A stretch of DNA of 64,000 nt from contig JAHBXF010000002.1 in NCBI GenBank assembly GCA_019636615.1, forward strand, positions 436,001-500,000, written 5' to 3'. Both the position numbers and the translations under genes were made by a program. Source of the DNA: Phycisphaeraceae bacterium. Lineage in GTDB: Bacteria; Planctomycetota; Phycisphaerae; Phycisphaerales; UBA1924. The first letter of the stretch is position 1; every line of letters begins with the position of its first letter. The notes below the pieces were generated by a model. That model made no database searches. It had not been told where the DNA came from and saw only the letters and a program-made list of their open reading frames with translations. This document shows positions 50,181 to 58,989 of the stretch, one piece after another.

Positions 50181-51542
50181 GTGACGCCAGTTCTCCCGCA
50201 CTTTTCCTACACTGCCGATGGCCATCTCTGCTGCGAAGGGATCGATGTCCACGGTCTGGCCCAAGCCCACGGCACCCCGCTCTATGTCTCGAGCGGCGCC
50301 GCCATTCAAGACGCCTACACGAGGGTTGCGCGGGCCTTCAACCCTGTGCGGGCGCATGTCCATTACGCCCTGAAGGCTTCATCGAATATCCACATCGTCG
50401 CCCTCCTGGGCCGACTGGGCGCCGGCGCGGATGTTGTCTCAGGTGGCGAACTGGAACGGGCCTGGCTCGCCGGCATTCCGCTGCGCGACATCACCTTCGC
50501 CGGCGTGGGAAAGACCGCGGCTGAGATCTCCGCCGCCCTTGACGGCAGCCGCAGCCCACTCGCGGGCCGCGCCGACCTGCCGTCAGGCGTGCGACCCGAA
50601 GGGCGAGGCAGGGTGGGCCTGTTCAATATCGAGTCCGCCGGTGAACTCGACCGCATCAACGCCATCGCGGCCGATCTCCGTGTGCCCTTTGAGGCCACGA
50701 TCCGAGTGAACCCGGATGTTGACGCGCATACCCACGCCTATACCACCACCGGAAGACGCGAGAACAAGTTCGGCGTGCCACTCTCGCAGGCCGAAGCCCT
50801 GGCACGCGACAATCCGGGATCCATCCGCGGATTTCATGTTCACCTCGGCTCACCTATCGCCTCGCCCGAGCCCTTCGAAGAAGCGATCGACAAACTTCTT
50901 CCCGCCATCGACCGACTCTCACATTCCGAACCCGCCGTGCTCAATGTCGGCGGCGGGTTCGGCGTTGATTATGGCGGGCAGGCCGCCCAGCCCGCACCCA
51001 TCGAAGTGTTCGGCCAGCGCATCTGCGAGCGGCTTGCCGACCAGGTCAATGCCGGCGCCCTTCGGGTCATCATCGAGCCGGGGCGGTGCATTGTCGCGCA
51101 GGCCGGAGTCCTTCTCACCACCGTGCAGTATGTCAAAGACGCGGGGGCCAAGCGGTTCGTCGTCTGCGATTCGGGCATGCACACACTGCTGCGCCCGGCG
51201 CTCTACGGCGCGTACCACTTCGCCTGGCCCGCGCTGGTGGGCCCCGGCATGACGCCAACGTCTCTTCGGCCCGAGGTGGCGCCCGAGAGGCTCACCATTT
51301 CAGATCTCGTCGGGCCGGTCTGCGAATCCTCCGATTTTCTTGCGACCGGAAGGCCATTGCCCGACGTGTCGCCGGGCGACCTTATCGCGGTCTTTTGCGC
51401 CGGTGCCTATGGCCAGTCCATGGCATCGACCTACAACGACCACGCCAAGCCCGCGGAAGTTTTGATCATTGACGGCCGACCCCAACTCATCCGACGAAGA
51501 GATACGGCCTTTTCCCTCATCGCGCCCGAACTGCACCTATGA
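50181..51542 (+). CDS. lysA: Diaminopimelate decarboxylase
   Basis: PLP enzyme that converts meso-diaminopimelate to lysine, the last step of lysine synthesis. 453 residues, GTG start at 50181. The PLP-binding Lys is Lys65 in YALKASSN. Also visible are HVHLGSP, GGGFGVDYGG, IEPGRCIV and the active-site GPVCESSDFLA. Residues about 117-141 form a Pro/Arg-rich loop not seen in typical enzymes. Its stop overlaps the ATG of a serine-hydrolase lipoprotein gene (ATGA), so the two are coupled. Presence of DAP metabolism agrees with the L,D-transpeptidase in this window. Confidence 0.95.
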   Translation: MTPVLPHFSYTADGHLCCEGIDVHGLAQAHGTPLYVSSGAAIQDAYTRVARAFNPVRAHVHYALKASSNIHIVALLGRLGAGADVVSGGELERAWLAGIPLRDITFAGVGKTAAEISAALDGSRSPLAGRADLPSGVRPEGRGRVGLFNIESAGELDRINAIAADLRVPFEATIRVNPDVDAHTHAYTTTGRRENKFGVPLSQAEALARDNPGSIRGFHVHLGSPIASPEPFEEAIDKLLPAIDRLSHSEPAVLNVGGGFGVDYGGQAAQPAPIEVFGQRICERLADQVNAGALRVIIEPGRCIVAQAGVLLTTVQYVKDAGAKRFVVCDSGMHTLLRPALYGAYHFAWPALVGPGMTPTSLRPEVAPERLTISDLVGPVCESSDFLATGRPLPDVSPGDLIAVFCAGAYGQSMASTYNDHAKPAEVLIIDGRPQLIRRRDTAFSLIAPELHL

Positions 51543-52789
51543 GCCTTGCAGCCCACTCATCATGTGTTTACCAGCGCGCGGCGGCTGCCGCGGTTGTGAT
51601 TCTCCTGGTCCTTGTCATGGCCGGGTGTCACGCCCCCGGCAGGCTTGAAGCCGCCATGCGGGCCAGGCCAGAGCAGTTCTCCCACATCCTCGAGGGGGCG
51701 CAGCGCATGCGTGTGCAAGTGCTCGTGTCGAGCGTGAACGATCGGCGCGGCGGCCCGCCGACGCTGAGGCGCTTCGGGTTCCGCGTTGACGAGGAATACT
51801 TCTATCCCGCCAGCGCCATCAAGTTGTGCGCCGCGATCGCCGCGCTCGAATCAATCGCCGATCTTGAAGCGGGGCACATGACCGGCGGCCTGGCCGATGC
51901 CCCTCTGCGCATCGCGCCACTCTTCGAGGGTGACGCCTGGCAGATCCTTGAACCGAGCAATCTCGCGGGCGGCCGCATCACCGTGGCGCACGAGGTGCGC
52001 AAGTTGGCCCTGGTCTCAGACAACCCGGCCTTCAACCGACTCTTCGACCTCTGCGGCTACGACGACCTTCATGACCGTATGAGGCGTGCGGGTCTTGCCT
52101 CGGTGGTCATCAATCATCGTCTCTCCGACCCCCGCCCCATCGCGGACCAGCGCACGACCGCGCAGGTCACCATCTTCGGCCAAGGCGCCACGATCGATAT
52201 TCCCGCGCGCCAAAGCCGACGCTCATACACCAATCACAGCCCCGGCCTCGCCATCGGTGACGGGTACCTTCTTCGCGATGAGTTCATCCCCGTGCCGATG
52301 GATTTCACGCGGCGCAACGGCATTTCCCTGACAGACCTGCAGGACATGCTCATCATGCTCGTTCGCCCGGATATCCCGCTGGGCAAGCCGGGGTTCGCGC
52401 TGCGTGAAGATCACCGTGCGATGCTCGTCGAAGCCATGACACAGACCCCGCGCGAGTCGGAAAACCCTTTGTACGACCCCGGGCAATACCCAGACGAATA
52501 CGCCAAGTTTCTCCTGCCCGGTCTGCTCCGGGCGGGCCCGGCCGATCGCTGGCGCATCACCAACAAGATCGGGCGGGCCTACGGCTTTTCTGTCGAGAAT
52601 GCCTGCGTGCACGATCTTCACACGGGCGACACCATCTTCATCACCGCCGTCATGTACACCAACGCAGACGGTGTGCTCAACGACGACAAGTACGAATACG
52701 CCCAGACCGCCGACCCATTCATGGCCGACCTTGCTCACCTTGTCGTCACAGAGTTTTCCGGCTCGGGCGGCACCAGTGTTGTCCGCTGA
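51539..52789 (+). CDS. Serine hydrolase lipoprotein of the class A beta-lactamase-like fold
   Basis: 416 residues. A lipoprotein signal (ILLVLVMAGC, Cys about residue 30) anchors it. The penicilloyl-serine-transferase motifs are in order: SAIK (Ser92-Lys95), SDN at 160-162, and KIG at 343-345 in the place of KTG. The spacing between SDN and KIG (about 180 residues) is larger than the roughly 100 of true class A beta-lactamases, and no ExxLN loop is evident, so an esterase, peptidase or penicillin-binding role is more likely than drug resistance. Its ATG overlaps the lysA stop, linking it to lysine/DAP and perhaps wall metabolism. Convergent with the next gene. Confidence 0.8.
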   Translation: MSLAAHSSCVYQRAAAAAVVILLVLVMAGCHAPGRLEAAMRARPEQFSHILEGAQRMRVQVLVSSVNDRRGGPPTLRRFGFRVDEEYFYPASAIKLCAAIAALESIADLEAGHMTGGLADAPLRIAPLFEGDAWQILEPSNLAGGRITVAHEVRKLALVSDNPAFNRLFDLCGYDDLHDRMRRAGLASVVINHRLSDPRPIADQRTTAQVTIFGQGATIDIPARQSRRSYTNHSPGLAIGDGYLLRDEFIPVPMDFTRRNGISLTDLQDMLIMLVRPDIPLGKPGFALREDHRAMLVEAMTQTPRESENPLYDPGQYPDEYAKFLLPGLLRAGPADRWRITNKIGRAYGFSVENACVHDLHTGDTIFITAVMYTNADGVLNDDKYEYAQTADPFMADLAHLVVTEFSGSGGTSVVR

Positions 52790-52810
52790 ACACAACCTCT
52801 GCGGGGCGGT

Positions 52811-53989
52811 TCACACCTTCACGAACCATCCCTTGCGGTACAGCGCCAGACAAACCAGCCAGTACGCAAGGATGTACGTTCCCACGTGCAGCCACGACCC
52901 GAGCGTGGCCGAGCCTACGCCGTGCTGAATCCAGCCCTTCCACGCGGTGATGAAGACCGAAGAGCCTCCGCCGGGTGTGGTGACCTTCCACCGCATCATC
53001 ACCGTCTTCCACAGGAACTCCGCGAGGATGTACGCCGCGAGCGCGTTCATGCCCAGCACCCGAAGAAACCACATGCCCATCCAGCCCCGGGCATCGATCA
53101 CCAGGTACATCAGCGCCAGCAGCGCCGCGCCGGTTCCCGCGCTCACCAGAACATACGACGAAGAGAAAAAATCTTTGCTCAAGGGCATGTCACCGGACGC
53201 GTGCCACGCCCAGGCCAGCAGCGACACCGCCGCGCCCCCCCCGCCCAGCACGGCCAGCACTTTGCCGGGTCGATCACGGTTGGCCCGCAGAACTTCACAC
53301 GCCATGGCGCCCAGCACAGCCGTGGCCGCGCTGGGCAACCCTTGCGTGATCGCAGTTCCCCACCAGCCCAGGCTCGTGCGCAGATACGCCTGAAAACTCT
53401 GGCTCTGCGTCCACACCACGGCGTCTTCTCCGGGGATGCGCAGCCGGGTCAGAATCATCCACTTGAACACCAGCACACCAAGCACAAAGACCACCCGTGC
53501 CCACGCCGGCGCAAGGTACAGCAGCACGCACGCCGCGTAGGCGAAACCGATCAGCGGAAGGATGTCCCAGTGCGCAAACACCGAGAGTGTCAGCGGCCTG
53601 TCGTACGCGATGGTCGCGCACCAGATGACCGTTCCCAGCAGGTAGATCACCGTGCCCCGCCGCACCGCCGACAGCCCTTTGCGCCACGCGGGTTTGCCCT
53701 GCCCCCGGCCGGAGGCCATCGAGAGCGGCACCGCCGCGCCAACGATGAACAGAAACCACGGAAAGACATAGTCTGCAAGCCCAAGGCCCATCCGGCCCTG
53801 GTTCCAGCCCATGTGAGCAAACCACGATGGAAACGCGGGGTCTCTGCCCGCGACGTTCACCAGAAACATCACGACAATCACAAGCCCCCGGAACGCATCG
53901 AGCGATGCGAGCCGCCCCGCTCCGCTGCCGGTCGTGCCGCGGGCCATGACGGGCGTTCCCGCGGCTTCGTTCCCACGCTCACCTTGCAT
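52811..53989 (-). CDS. HGSNAT-like (DUF5009) multi-pass membrane acyltransferase
   Basis: 392 residues from the ATG at 53989; a GTG directly before it (53992) is an alternative. The opening RLASLDAFRGLVIVVMFLVN and the following FVFPWFLFIVGAAVPLSMA-like segment are typical of the family related to human heparan-alpha-glucosaminide N-acetyltransferase. About ten or eleven hydrophobic segments are visible. The family moves an acetyl group across the membrane on to sugars, so acetylation of a surface or periplasmic glycan is the likely role. The start overlaps the stop of the C39-like gene upstream (GTGATG), so the two are coupled. Confidence 0.85.
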   Translation of the reverse strand: MQGERGNEAAGTPVMARGTTGSGAGRLASLDAFRGLVIVVMFLVNVAGRDPAFPSWFAHMGWNQGRMGLGLADYVFPWFLFIVGAAVPLSMASGRGQGKPAWRKGLSAVRRGTVIYLLGTVIWCATIAYDRPLTLSVFAHWDILPLIGFAYAACVLLYLAPAWARVVFVLGVLVFKWMILTRLRIPGEDAVVWTQSQSFQAYLRTSLGWWGTAITQGLPSAATAVLGAMACEVLRANRDRPGKVLAVLGGGGAAVSLLAWAWHASGDMPLSKDFFSSSYVLVSAGTGAALLALMYLVIDARGWMGMWFLRVLGMNALAAYILAEFLWKTVMMRWKVTTPGGGSSVFITAWKGWIQHGVGSATLGSWLHVGTYILAYWLVCLALYRKGWFVKV

Positions 53990-55110
53990 CACGGCCCCTC
54001 CCGCCTCTGTTCGCGATCACCTTCAAGCACATACGACGTTCCCTTGCGTGCCCTAAGCCAGACCCGTTCCATCGCACTCCGCGGGTAGACAAGCCTTCCC
54101 GCCGCTCCGTCGGCGCACGCAGGGTCGTTCACATACAGATCCCCATCCTCGGTCAGGCCTGTCACCACGATCAAGTGGCCATCTGTGCTTTCATACGGTG
54201 CGCCGGGCAACTCACCCTTGTTCACGACAATGCTCGCGATGATCGGCCTGCCCGCTTCCAGTGTCCGCCGTACTTCATCCCATCCGGCAATCCGTCTGAC
54301 CGAACCTTTCACACCACACTCCCGCGCGGCCTGTACATTCCGCGGCCAGTTGCCGTAGATATCGTGCCTGGAATCGAGCGCCAGCGCTGCTACCCGTTCC
54401 ACGCTCTGCCCCATGCCGTAATACCCAAGCACCATCGCGACCGATGTCGGGCTGCACAACCTCCCGGCTAGGCTCGGGTCGCTGGTGCGTTGGCTCATGA
54501 AAGGAACATCGAGCCTGATCGCCTTCCCCGCTTCGTGCCGGCCATCGTGCTGCCTTGCGAGCGACCGCTCCAGTCTGGGAGTGGATGTCAGCACGACATC
54601 GAGCCGTTCCAGCGCGATTTCCGCGGCCGCTCCTTCGCCGCACACGCCCCGAACCCGAACCTGCACGGCATCGAACGCGGTCTTTCCCTCGATGATGTCT
54701 ATCGCCACACGTCCGTCTTTCCATACGGTCACGGGGTCTTGCGTCATCACCCGGCTCGACTCTCCCGCCTCACCCATGAAGAGCCACGGCGACCACCCGT
54801 GCGGCACGCCCGTCCGCCTCACCCTGGCCTCAAAGACCACCCCGCACCCCGGGCCCGAAACCACATTCCACGAGAGAATGCACTCATCGAACGAATGGGC
54901 ATACACCACCTTCGACGTTCGTTCCCAGCCGTGTGCGTTCCGGGTTTCAACGCGAGTCATTCCGCCGGAAGATGCGTCAGACACAAGCCGCACATGCCGG
55001 TGCGGCGAGGCCTTGGAGCGCGCACACCCGGCCCCGGCCACCGCCGCCAGCAGCACGCACAACAGAGGGGCGAGCACGCCCGGCAAATACTTGGGGTATC
55101 GCAAAGTCAC
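53989..55110 (-). CDS. C39-like cysteine peptidase family lipoprotein
   Basis: 373 residues from a GTG at 55110, which gives a clean lipoprotein signal (APLLCVLLAAVAGAGC). A longer ATG start at 55182 would overlap the divergent moxR gene and is rejected. Residues about 30-190 form a beta-rich domain of unknown type. The C-terminal 170 residues match the papain-like C39_2 family: Cys219 in CSPTSVAMVLGYYG, His in DGHLIVVTGL, and Asp/Asn in YVNDPA, a full catalytic triad. Substrate is unknown. Coupled to the HGSNAT-like acyltransferase gene. Confidence 0.8.
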   Translation of the reverse strand: MTLRYPKYLPGVLAPLLCVLLAAVAGAGCARSKASPHRHVRLVSDASSGGMTRVETRNAHGWERTSKVVYAHSFDECILSWNVVSGPGCGVVFEARVRRTGVPHGWSPWLFMGEAGESSRVMTQDPVTVWKDGRVAIDIIEGKTAFDAVQVRVRGVCGEGAAAEIALERLDVVLTSTPRLERSLARQHDGRHEAGKAIRLDVPFMSQRTSDPSLAGRLCSPTSVAMVLGYYGMGQSVERVAALALDSRHDIYGNWPRNVQAARECGVKGSVRRIAGWDEVRRTLEAGRPIIASIVVNKGELPGAPYESTDGHLIVVTGLTEDGDLYVNDPACADGAAGRLVYPRSAMERVWLRARKGTSYVLEGDREQRREGP

Positions 55111-55147
55111 AGGATTCTCGGAGCGTACGCCACTACCTTCTAGTGCG

Positions 55148-56188
55148 ATGACACAGGCCACCAACCCCACCAGTTCTTTCACCGATGTTCAGGCCGCCGC
55201 GGACGCATTCCGCGCCAGTTTCTCCGCAGTGCGTGAGCAGATCGCGCGCGTGCTCGTCGGCCAGCGCGACGTTGTCGATGGCGTGCTCACTTGTCTCTTT
55301 GTCGGGGGCCACGTTCTGCTCGAAGGCGTGCCGGGAATCGGCAAAACCCTGCTTGTTCGCACGCTCGCGCAGGCGGTGGATCTCTCATTCTCCCGCATCC
55401 AGTTCACACCCGACCTCATGCCCGCTGACATCACCGGCACCATGGTGGTCTCCGAGTTTGACGCCGACAACGGCAGGCGCGAGAGGCGGTTCGTCTTCCA
55501 GCCCGGACCGATTTTCGCTCAGATTGTGCTCGCTGACGAAATCAACCGCGCCACGCCCAAAACGCAGTCCGCCCTTCTTGAAGCCATGCAGGAACGCAGC
55601 GTGACAGTGGGGGGCACCACCCATCCGCTCCCCGCTCCCTTCATGGTTCTTGCCACGCAGAACCCCATCGAGCAGGAAGGCACATACCCCCTTCCCGAAG
55701 CGCAGTTAGACCGTTTCTTCTTCAAGCTCCTCAGCCTGCCGCCCGGGCGCACCGATCTCGCCCAGATCATCTCCCGCACCACCGGCGCTTCGAGCGAAGC
55801 AGCCGCGCCCGCGGTCACCTCTGCCCAACTCGCCGAACACCAGAAACTGGTCCGTCTCGTTGAGATTGCCCCCAGCATCCAGGACTATGCCGTGCGTCTG
55901 GTTCTGGCTTCTCACCCGGAACCCACCGATACCACGCCCCCTCCCATCGTGCGCAAGTATGTCAGGCTCGGCGCCTCTCCGCGAGCGGCCCAGGCCCTCA
56001 TTCTTGCCGCCAAGTGCCGCGCACTACTCGATGGCCGCGCTTCCGTCGCCATCGATGACATCAAGGCCGCCGCACTCCCTGCGATGAGGCACCGCCTCAT
56101 CATGAACTTTGAGGCCTCGGCCGAAGGAATCACCCCGGACACCGTTGTCGACAACATCGTTCAAACCCTCCCCCTGGAGGCGCCGTGA
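55148..56188 (+). CDS. MoxR-family AAA+ ATPase
   Basis: 346 residues from the ATG at 55148. Walker A LLEGVPGIGKT near residue 57, the TPDLMPADITGT loop, Walker B VLADEINRATPKTQSALLEAM and sensor ATQNPIEQEGTYPLPEAQLDRF are all typical. MoxR ATPases are chaperone-like factors that mature partner proteins, usually with DUF58 and transglutaminase-like or VWA partners downstream. Here no DUF58 gene follows; instead the stop overlaps the GTG of an exported protein of unknown family. The missing partners may be elsewhere. Confidence 0.93.
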   Translation: MTQATNPTSSFTDVQAAADAFRASFSAVREQIARVLVGQRDVVDGVLTCLFVGGHVLLEGVPGIGKTLLVRTLAQAVDLSFSRIQFTPDLMPADITGTMVVSEFDADNGRRERRFVFQPGPIFAQIVLADEINRATPKTQSALLEAMQERSVTVGGTTHPLPAPFMVLATQNPIEQEGTYPLPEAQLDRFFFKLLSLPPGRTDLAQIISRTTGASSEAAAPAVTSAQLAEHQKLVRLVEIAPSIQDYAVRLVLASHPEPTDTTPPPIVRKYVRLGASPRAAQALILAAKCRALLDGRASVAIDDIKAAALPAMRHRLIMNFEASAEGITPDTVVDNIVQTLPLEAP

Positions 56189-57906
56189 CCAAACGTGCCC
56201 GCTCCCTGCTTTGGGCATTGTCGCTCTTGGGTGCAGCGTTCGCCGCCGCCGCCCTGCCCCCCTCGGCGCACGCCCAATCATCGAGACGAGCGAGCGCCGG
56301 CGAGCCCCTCAACTTTGGCCGCATCGATATCATCGGCGGCACCAACCCCGCCGCGCTTCTCCCAGACGACACCCCCCAGCGAATCGCCGTCCGCCTCGAT
56401 GATTCTTCCGATGCGCTGCCCCTCCTCCGCCGCTTTGCCGTGGCCCTGACGCCCGATGGCGGTCCCCTCGCCGCTTGGGCGCAGGCCACCGGCCCTTGGA
56501 AGCCGATCGCCGACCGCGAGCCGCTCCCCCCTGATCACATCGCTGTGAAGGTGCTCACGTGGCAGGCCCCGATCCGGGCCGCAGGCCAGTCCTTTTCCAT
56601 CAATGGAGCGCGTCACACCACGCAATGGCTTCTGAGCGCTGACGCCGCGGGCGTTGTGGCGCCGGGCGCATGGCAACCAACATTGCCCCCTCCCGCGGCA
56701 TCCAACATCCCGCTCATGCAGGCGCTGCGTCTGCTTGCGCAGTCTCCAGTGCAGCGATGGCGGGTTCGCCTGCTCATCGACGGCCTCGGCAGCATCCCCG
56801 CAACCCCCGCCTTTGACGACCCCATACTCGAAGCCCTGGCGTCAGACATCGAGGCCCGCTGGCGCGCCGCCTTCGCCCGCGTCTACCTCAACGACCCCCA
56901 GACCGCCGAGGAACTCAAGCAAAGACTCTCACTCATCATTGACTTCGGCAACGGGGTATTCGCCCCCGCCTGGCCCGCCGACGCCGCAGCGACCGACACC
57001 CTGCTGCGAGACCTTCTCTCGCCATCGCCCGCCCTGGGCGCTCCGGCCGCGCGTGCAAGAAAGTTCCTCGATCAACTCGCCACTTCGGCCGTGTGGCTCA
57101 TCGACGACGGGGGCGTGCTCAGCGATTCGGGCCTCCGTGTCCTTCCCACTGTGGGCGTAGCGAACCTGACCCCTCGCCCACTCCTGGCCACGGCACAGTT
57201 TGACCCTGTATCGACGCCCCCGCTCATGCGGGAAGTCCGCCCGGCTTCGACCCTTCGAATAGCCCTCTCTCCAGAAACCATCGCCGAGATCGACCCCATC
57301 GTGGACGCCACCGTGATGGTGGGGGACACGCGACTGCGGCTGCCCATGACGGCCCGCCCGTTGCCATTGTCCCCTCCGGGTCAACTCTGCGGCGACCTAT
57401 TGCCGGATCTTTCCTTGACTTCGTGGTCGTTCGGCCGGCTCGAAACGTCCGACCCGCAGTGGTCCACGTCAGCCTTTCTCTTCAGGCAGTCGGCACTGGC
57501 GGGCGACTCCCGCTGGGCCTTGCTTGTAGAATGCCGCGTGCCCAGCGCGAGGCAAGACCTCGCCGGCGACCTGGTCACAATCTACCTCGGCCCGCCCGCC
57601 AAGCCTCGCTCCACGCTCACGATCGACGCGACAGGCAGAGTCAGCCACTTGCAGCAGTCGCTCCCGTCGCCCGGGCCATGGCAGCCGGTTCAGGTGCAGC
57701 GCACCGGGGACAAGTGGTCCTTCATTGTGCCCATCCCCCCCGGCGCCGCCGAAGATCACGGGGTTCTGCGCATCGCGCTCACGCGGCGTGACCCGCGCGG
57801 CCGGCGCACCGCGTGGCCCCTTCCCATGCTTCCATGGCAACAGGAACCAGCCCGCGCCGCCTTCGATACTCGCACCTGGTACGGACTGCCGGAACCACAG
57901 CGTTGA
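56185..57906 (+). CDS. Exported protein of unknown family coupled to moxR
   Basis: 573 residues from a GTG that overlaps the moxR stop codon. A signal peptide is clear (LLWALSLLGAAFAAAALPPSAHAQ, cleaved near residue 31). The mature protein is Pro- and Ala-rich with alternating strands and helices and no membrane segment. A C-terminal part (about 395-560, from SLTSWSFGRL to VLRIALTRRDPRG) resembles a beta-sandwich like the CBM9/DOMON type, by eye only. No catalytic motif is recognised. Translational coupling suggests that it works with, or is matured by, the MoxR ATPase. Convergent with metF 16 bases away. Confidence 0.75.
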   Translation: MTKRARSLLWALSLLGAAFAAAALPPSAHAQSSRRASAGEPLNFGRIDIIGGTNPAALLPDDTPQRIAVRLDDSSDALPLLRRFAVALTPDGGPLAAWAQATGPWKPIADREPLPPDHIAVKVLTWQAPIRAAGQSFSINGARHTTQWLLSADAAGVVAPGAWQPTLPPPAASNIPLMQALRLLAQSPVQRWRVRLLIDGLGSIPATPAFDDPILEALASDIEARWRAAFARVYLNDPQTAEELKQRLSLIIDFGNGVFAPAWPADAAATDTLLRDLLSPSPALGAPAARARKFLDQLATSAVWLIDDGGVLSDSGLRVLPTVGVANLTPRPLLATAQFDPVSTPPLMREVRPASTLRIALSPETIAEIDPIVDATVMVGDTRLRLPMTARPLPLSPPGQLCGDLLPDLSLTSWSFGRLETSDPQWSTSAFLFRQSALAGDSRWALLVECRVPSARQDLAGDLVTIYLGPPAKPRSTLTIDATGRVSHLQQSLPSPGPWQPVQVQRTGDKWSFIVPIPPGAAEDHGVLRIALTRRDPRGRRTAWPLPMLPWQQEPARAAFDTRTWYGLPEPQR

Positions 57907-57922
57907 GCCGCGCTGATCGCCC

Positions 57923-58840
57923 TCACTGCCCGAGCATTCGAGAATCGGTCACGCCGAGCGTGGCGTAGATCTCTCGGGTCGCCGTCGAACGGTTCAGTGT
58001 ATAAAAGTGCAGCCCCGCGACCTGGTGTTCGAGCAAATCGCGGCACTGCTCCGTGGCCCAGTGCACACCCACGCGACGCACGGCTTCGTCCGCGCCGCCC
58101 GTGCGGTTCATCGCGCGGATCAGCGGGGCGGGGAACCTTGCCCCCAGCGCCAGGTCGGCCATCCGCCTCATCCCCGCCATGGATGTCACGGGCATGATCC
58201 CCGCGATGATCGGCACCCTGATGCCCGAGAGTTCGCACCTCGACCGAAAGTCATAGAAGTCGCGGTTGTCGAAGAACAACTGGGTCACGATGAAGTCGGC
58301 GCCCGCATCGACTTTCGCCTTGAGCAGGTCCATCTCCACCATCCGGTTCGGTGTCTCGGGGTGTCCTTCAGGATACCCCGCGACGCCGATGCCGAACCCG
58401 CGGGAATCGGGGTGAACGCCCGAGGCATTGAAGCGTGAAATGTGTTCTACCAGTTCTTTCGCGAAGCGGAACGACTTCCACGGGTTTACCCCGGCACCGA
58501 GGTCTCGGGGCACATCGCCCCGCAGCGTGACGATGTTGCCGATGCCGGCCTGCGCATACCTGTGCAGCACGCGGTCGATCTCCGCCGTGTCGTGGCACAC
58601 GCAGGTCAGATGAGGCATCGGATCAAGTGTGGTGGTGGTCTTGATCCGCACGACCAGGTCGTTGGTCAACTCACGCGTCGAGCCGCCCGCGCCGTACGTC
58701 ACCGACACGAACGACGGCTTCAATGGCTCAAGGTCTTTGATGTTCGCGAAGAGTTCCTCGGCCCCGGGGTCGGTCTTGGGCGGAAAGAACTCGAACGAGA
58801 ACGTCGTCCCGTGCTCTTTGAAGATGTCGCGGATGTGCAT
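57923..58840 (-). CDS. metF: 5,10-methylenetetrahydrofolate reductase
   Basis: Flavoprotein that reduces methylene-THF to methyl-THF, the methyl donor for methionine synthesis. 305 residues, the normal bacterial length, from the ATG at 58840. Conserved FSFEFFPPKT at the N-terminus, VSVTYGAGGSTR near residue 48, LTCVCHD, GNIVTLRGDVPRD near 103, and DFIVTQLFFD near 190 are all present. There is no strong ribosome site; a 12-base palindrome lies 17 bases upstream. It closes a minus-strand block of methyl-cycle genes including ahcY and a SahR-like regulator. Confidence 0.96.
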   Translation of the reverse strand: MHIRDIFKEHGTTFSFEFFPPKTDPGAEELFANIKDLEPLKPSFVSVTYGAGGSTRELTNDLVVRIKTTTTLDPMPHLTCVCHDTAEIDRVLHRYAQAGIGNIVTLRGDVPRDLGAGVNPWKSFRFAKELVEHISRFNASGVHPDSRGFGIGVAGYPEGHPETPNRMVEMDLLKAKVDAGADFIVTQLFFDNRDFYDFRSRCELSGIRVPIIAGIMPVTSMAGMRRMADLALGARFPAPLIRAMNRTGGADEAVRRVGVHWATEQCRDLLEHQVAGLHFYTLNRSTATREIYATLGVTDSRMLGQ

Positions 58841-58856
58841 AGGCGAAGAAGTTTCC

Positions 58857-58868
58857 GTTGTTCACAAC
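58857..58868. promoter_or_regulatory. Palindrome upstream of metF
   Basis: GTTGTTCACAAC pairs GTTGT with ACAAC around a 2-base centre, 17 bases before the metF start codon. Its place suggests an operator near the ribosome site, but the short length makes chance possible. Confidence 0.3.
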
Positions 58869-58989
58869 CGCGGATGTGCGCGGCACGTGGCTGGAGCATC
58901 TACATGGGACCGCTACTCGTGGCAGAACAACATCGTTCCAGCGTTGTCATGAGCATGGCGTCGCCTGGGGAAGCCGAGTGGGTGGCGGG

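Noticed and set aside
51539..52789. Beta-lactamase resistance gene
   Set aside because: SxxK, SDN and KIG are present, but spacing and the apparent lack of an ExxLN loop argue for a general serine hydrolase.
52886..54088. Plus-strand frame of about 400 codons opposite the HGSNAT-like gene
   Set aside because: The plus-strand product is Arg/Pro/His-rich low complexity, while the minus strand encodes a clean multi-pass membrane protein.
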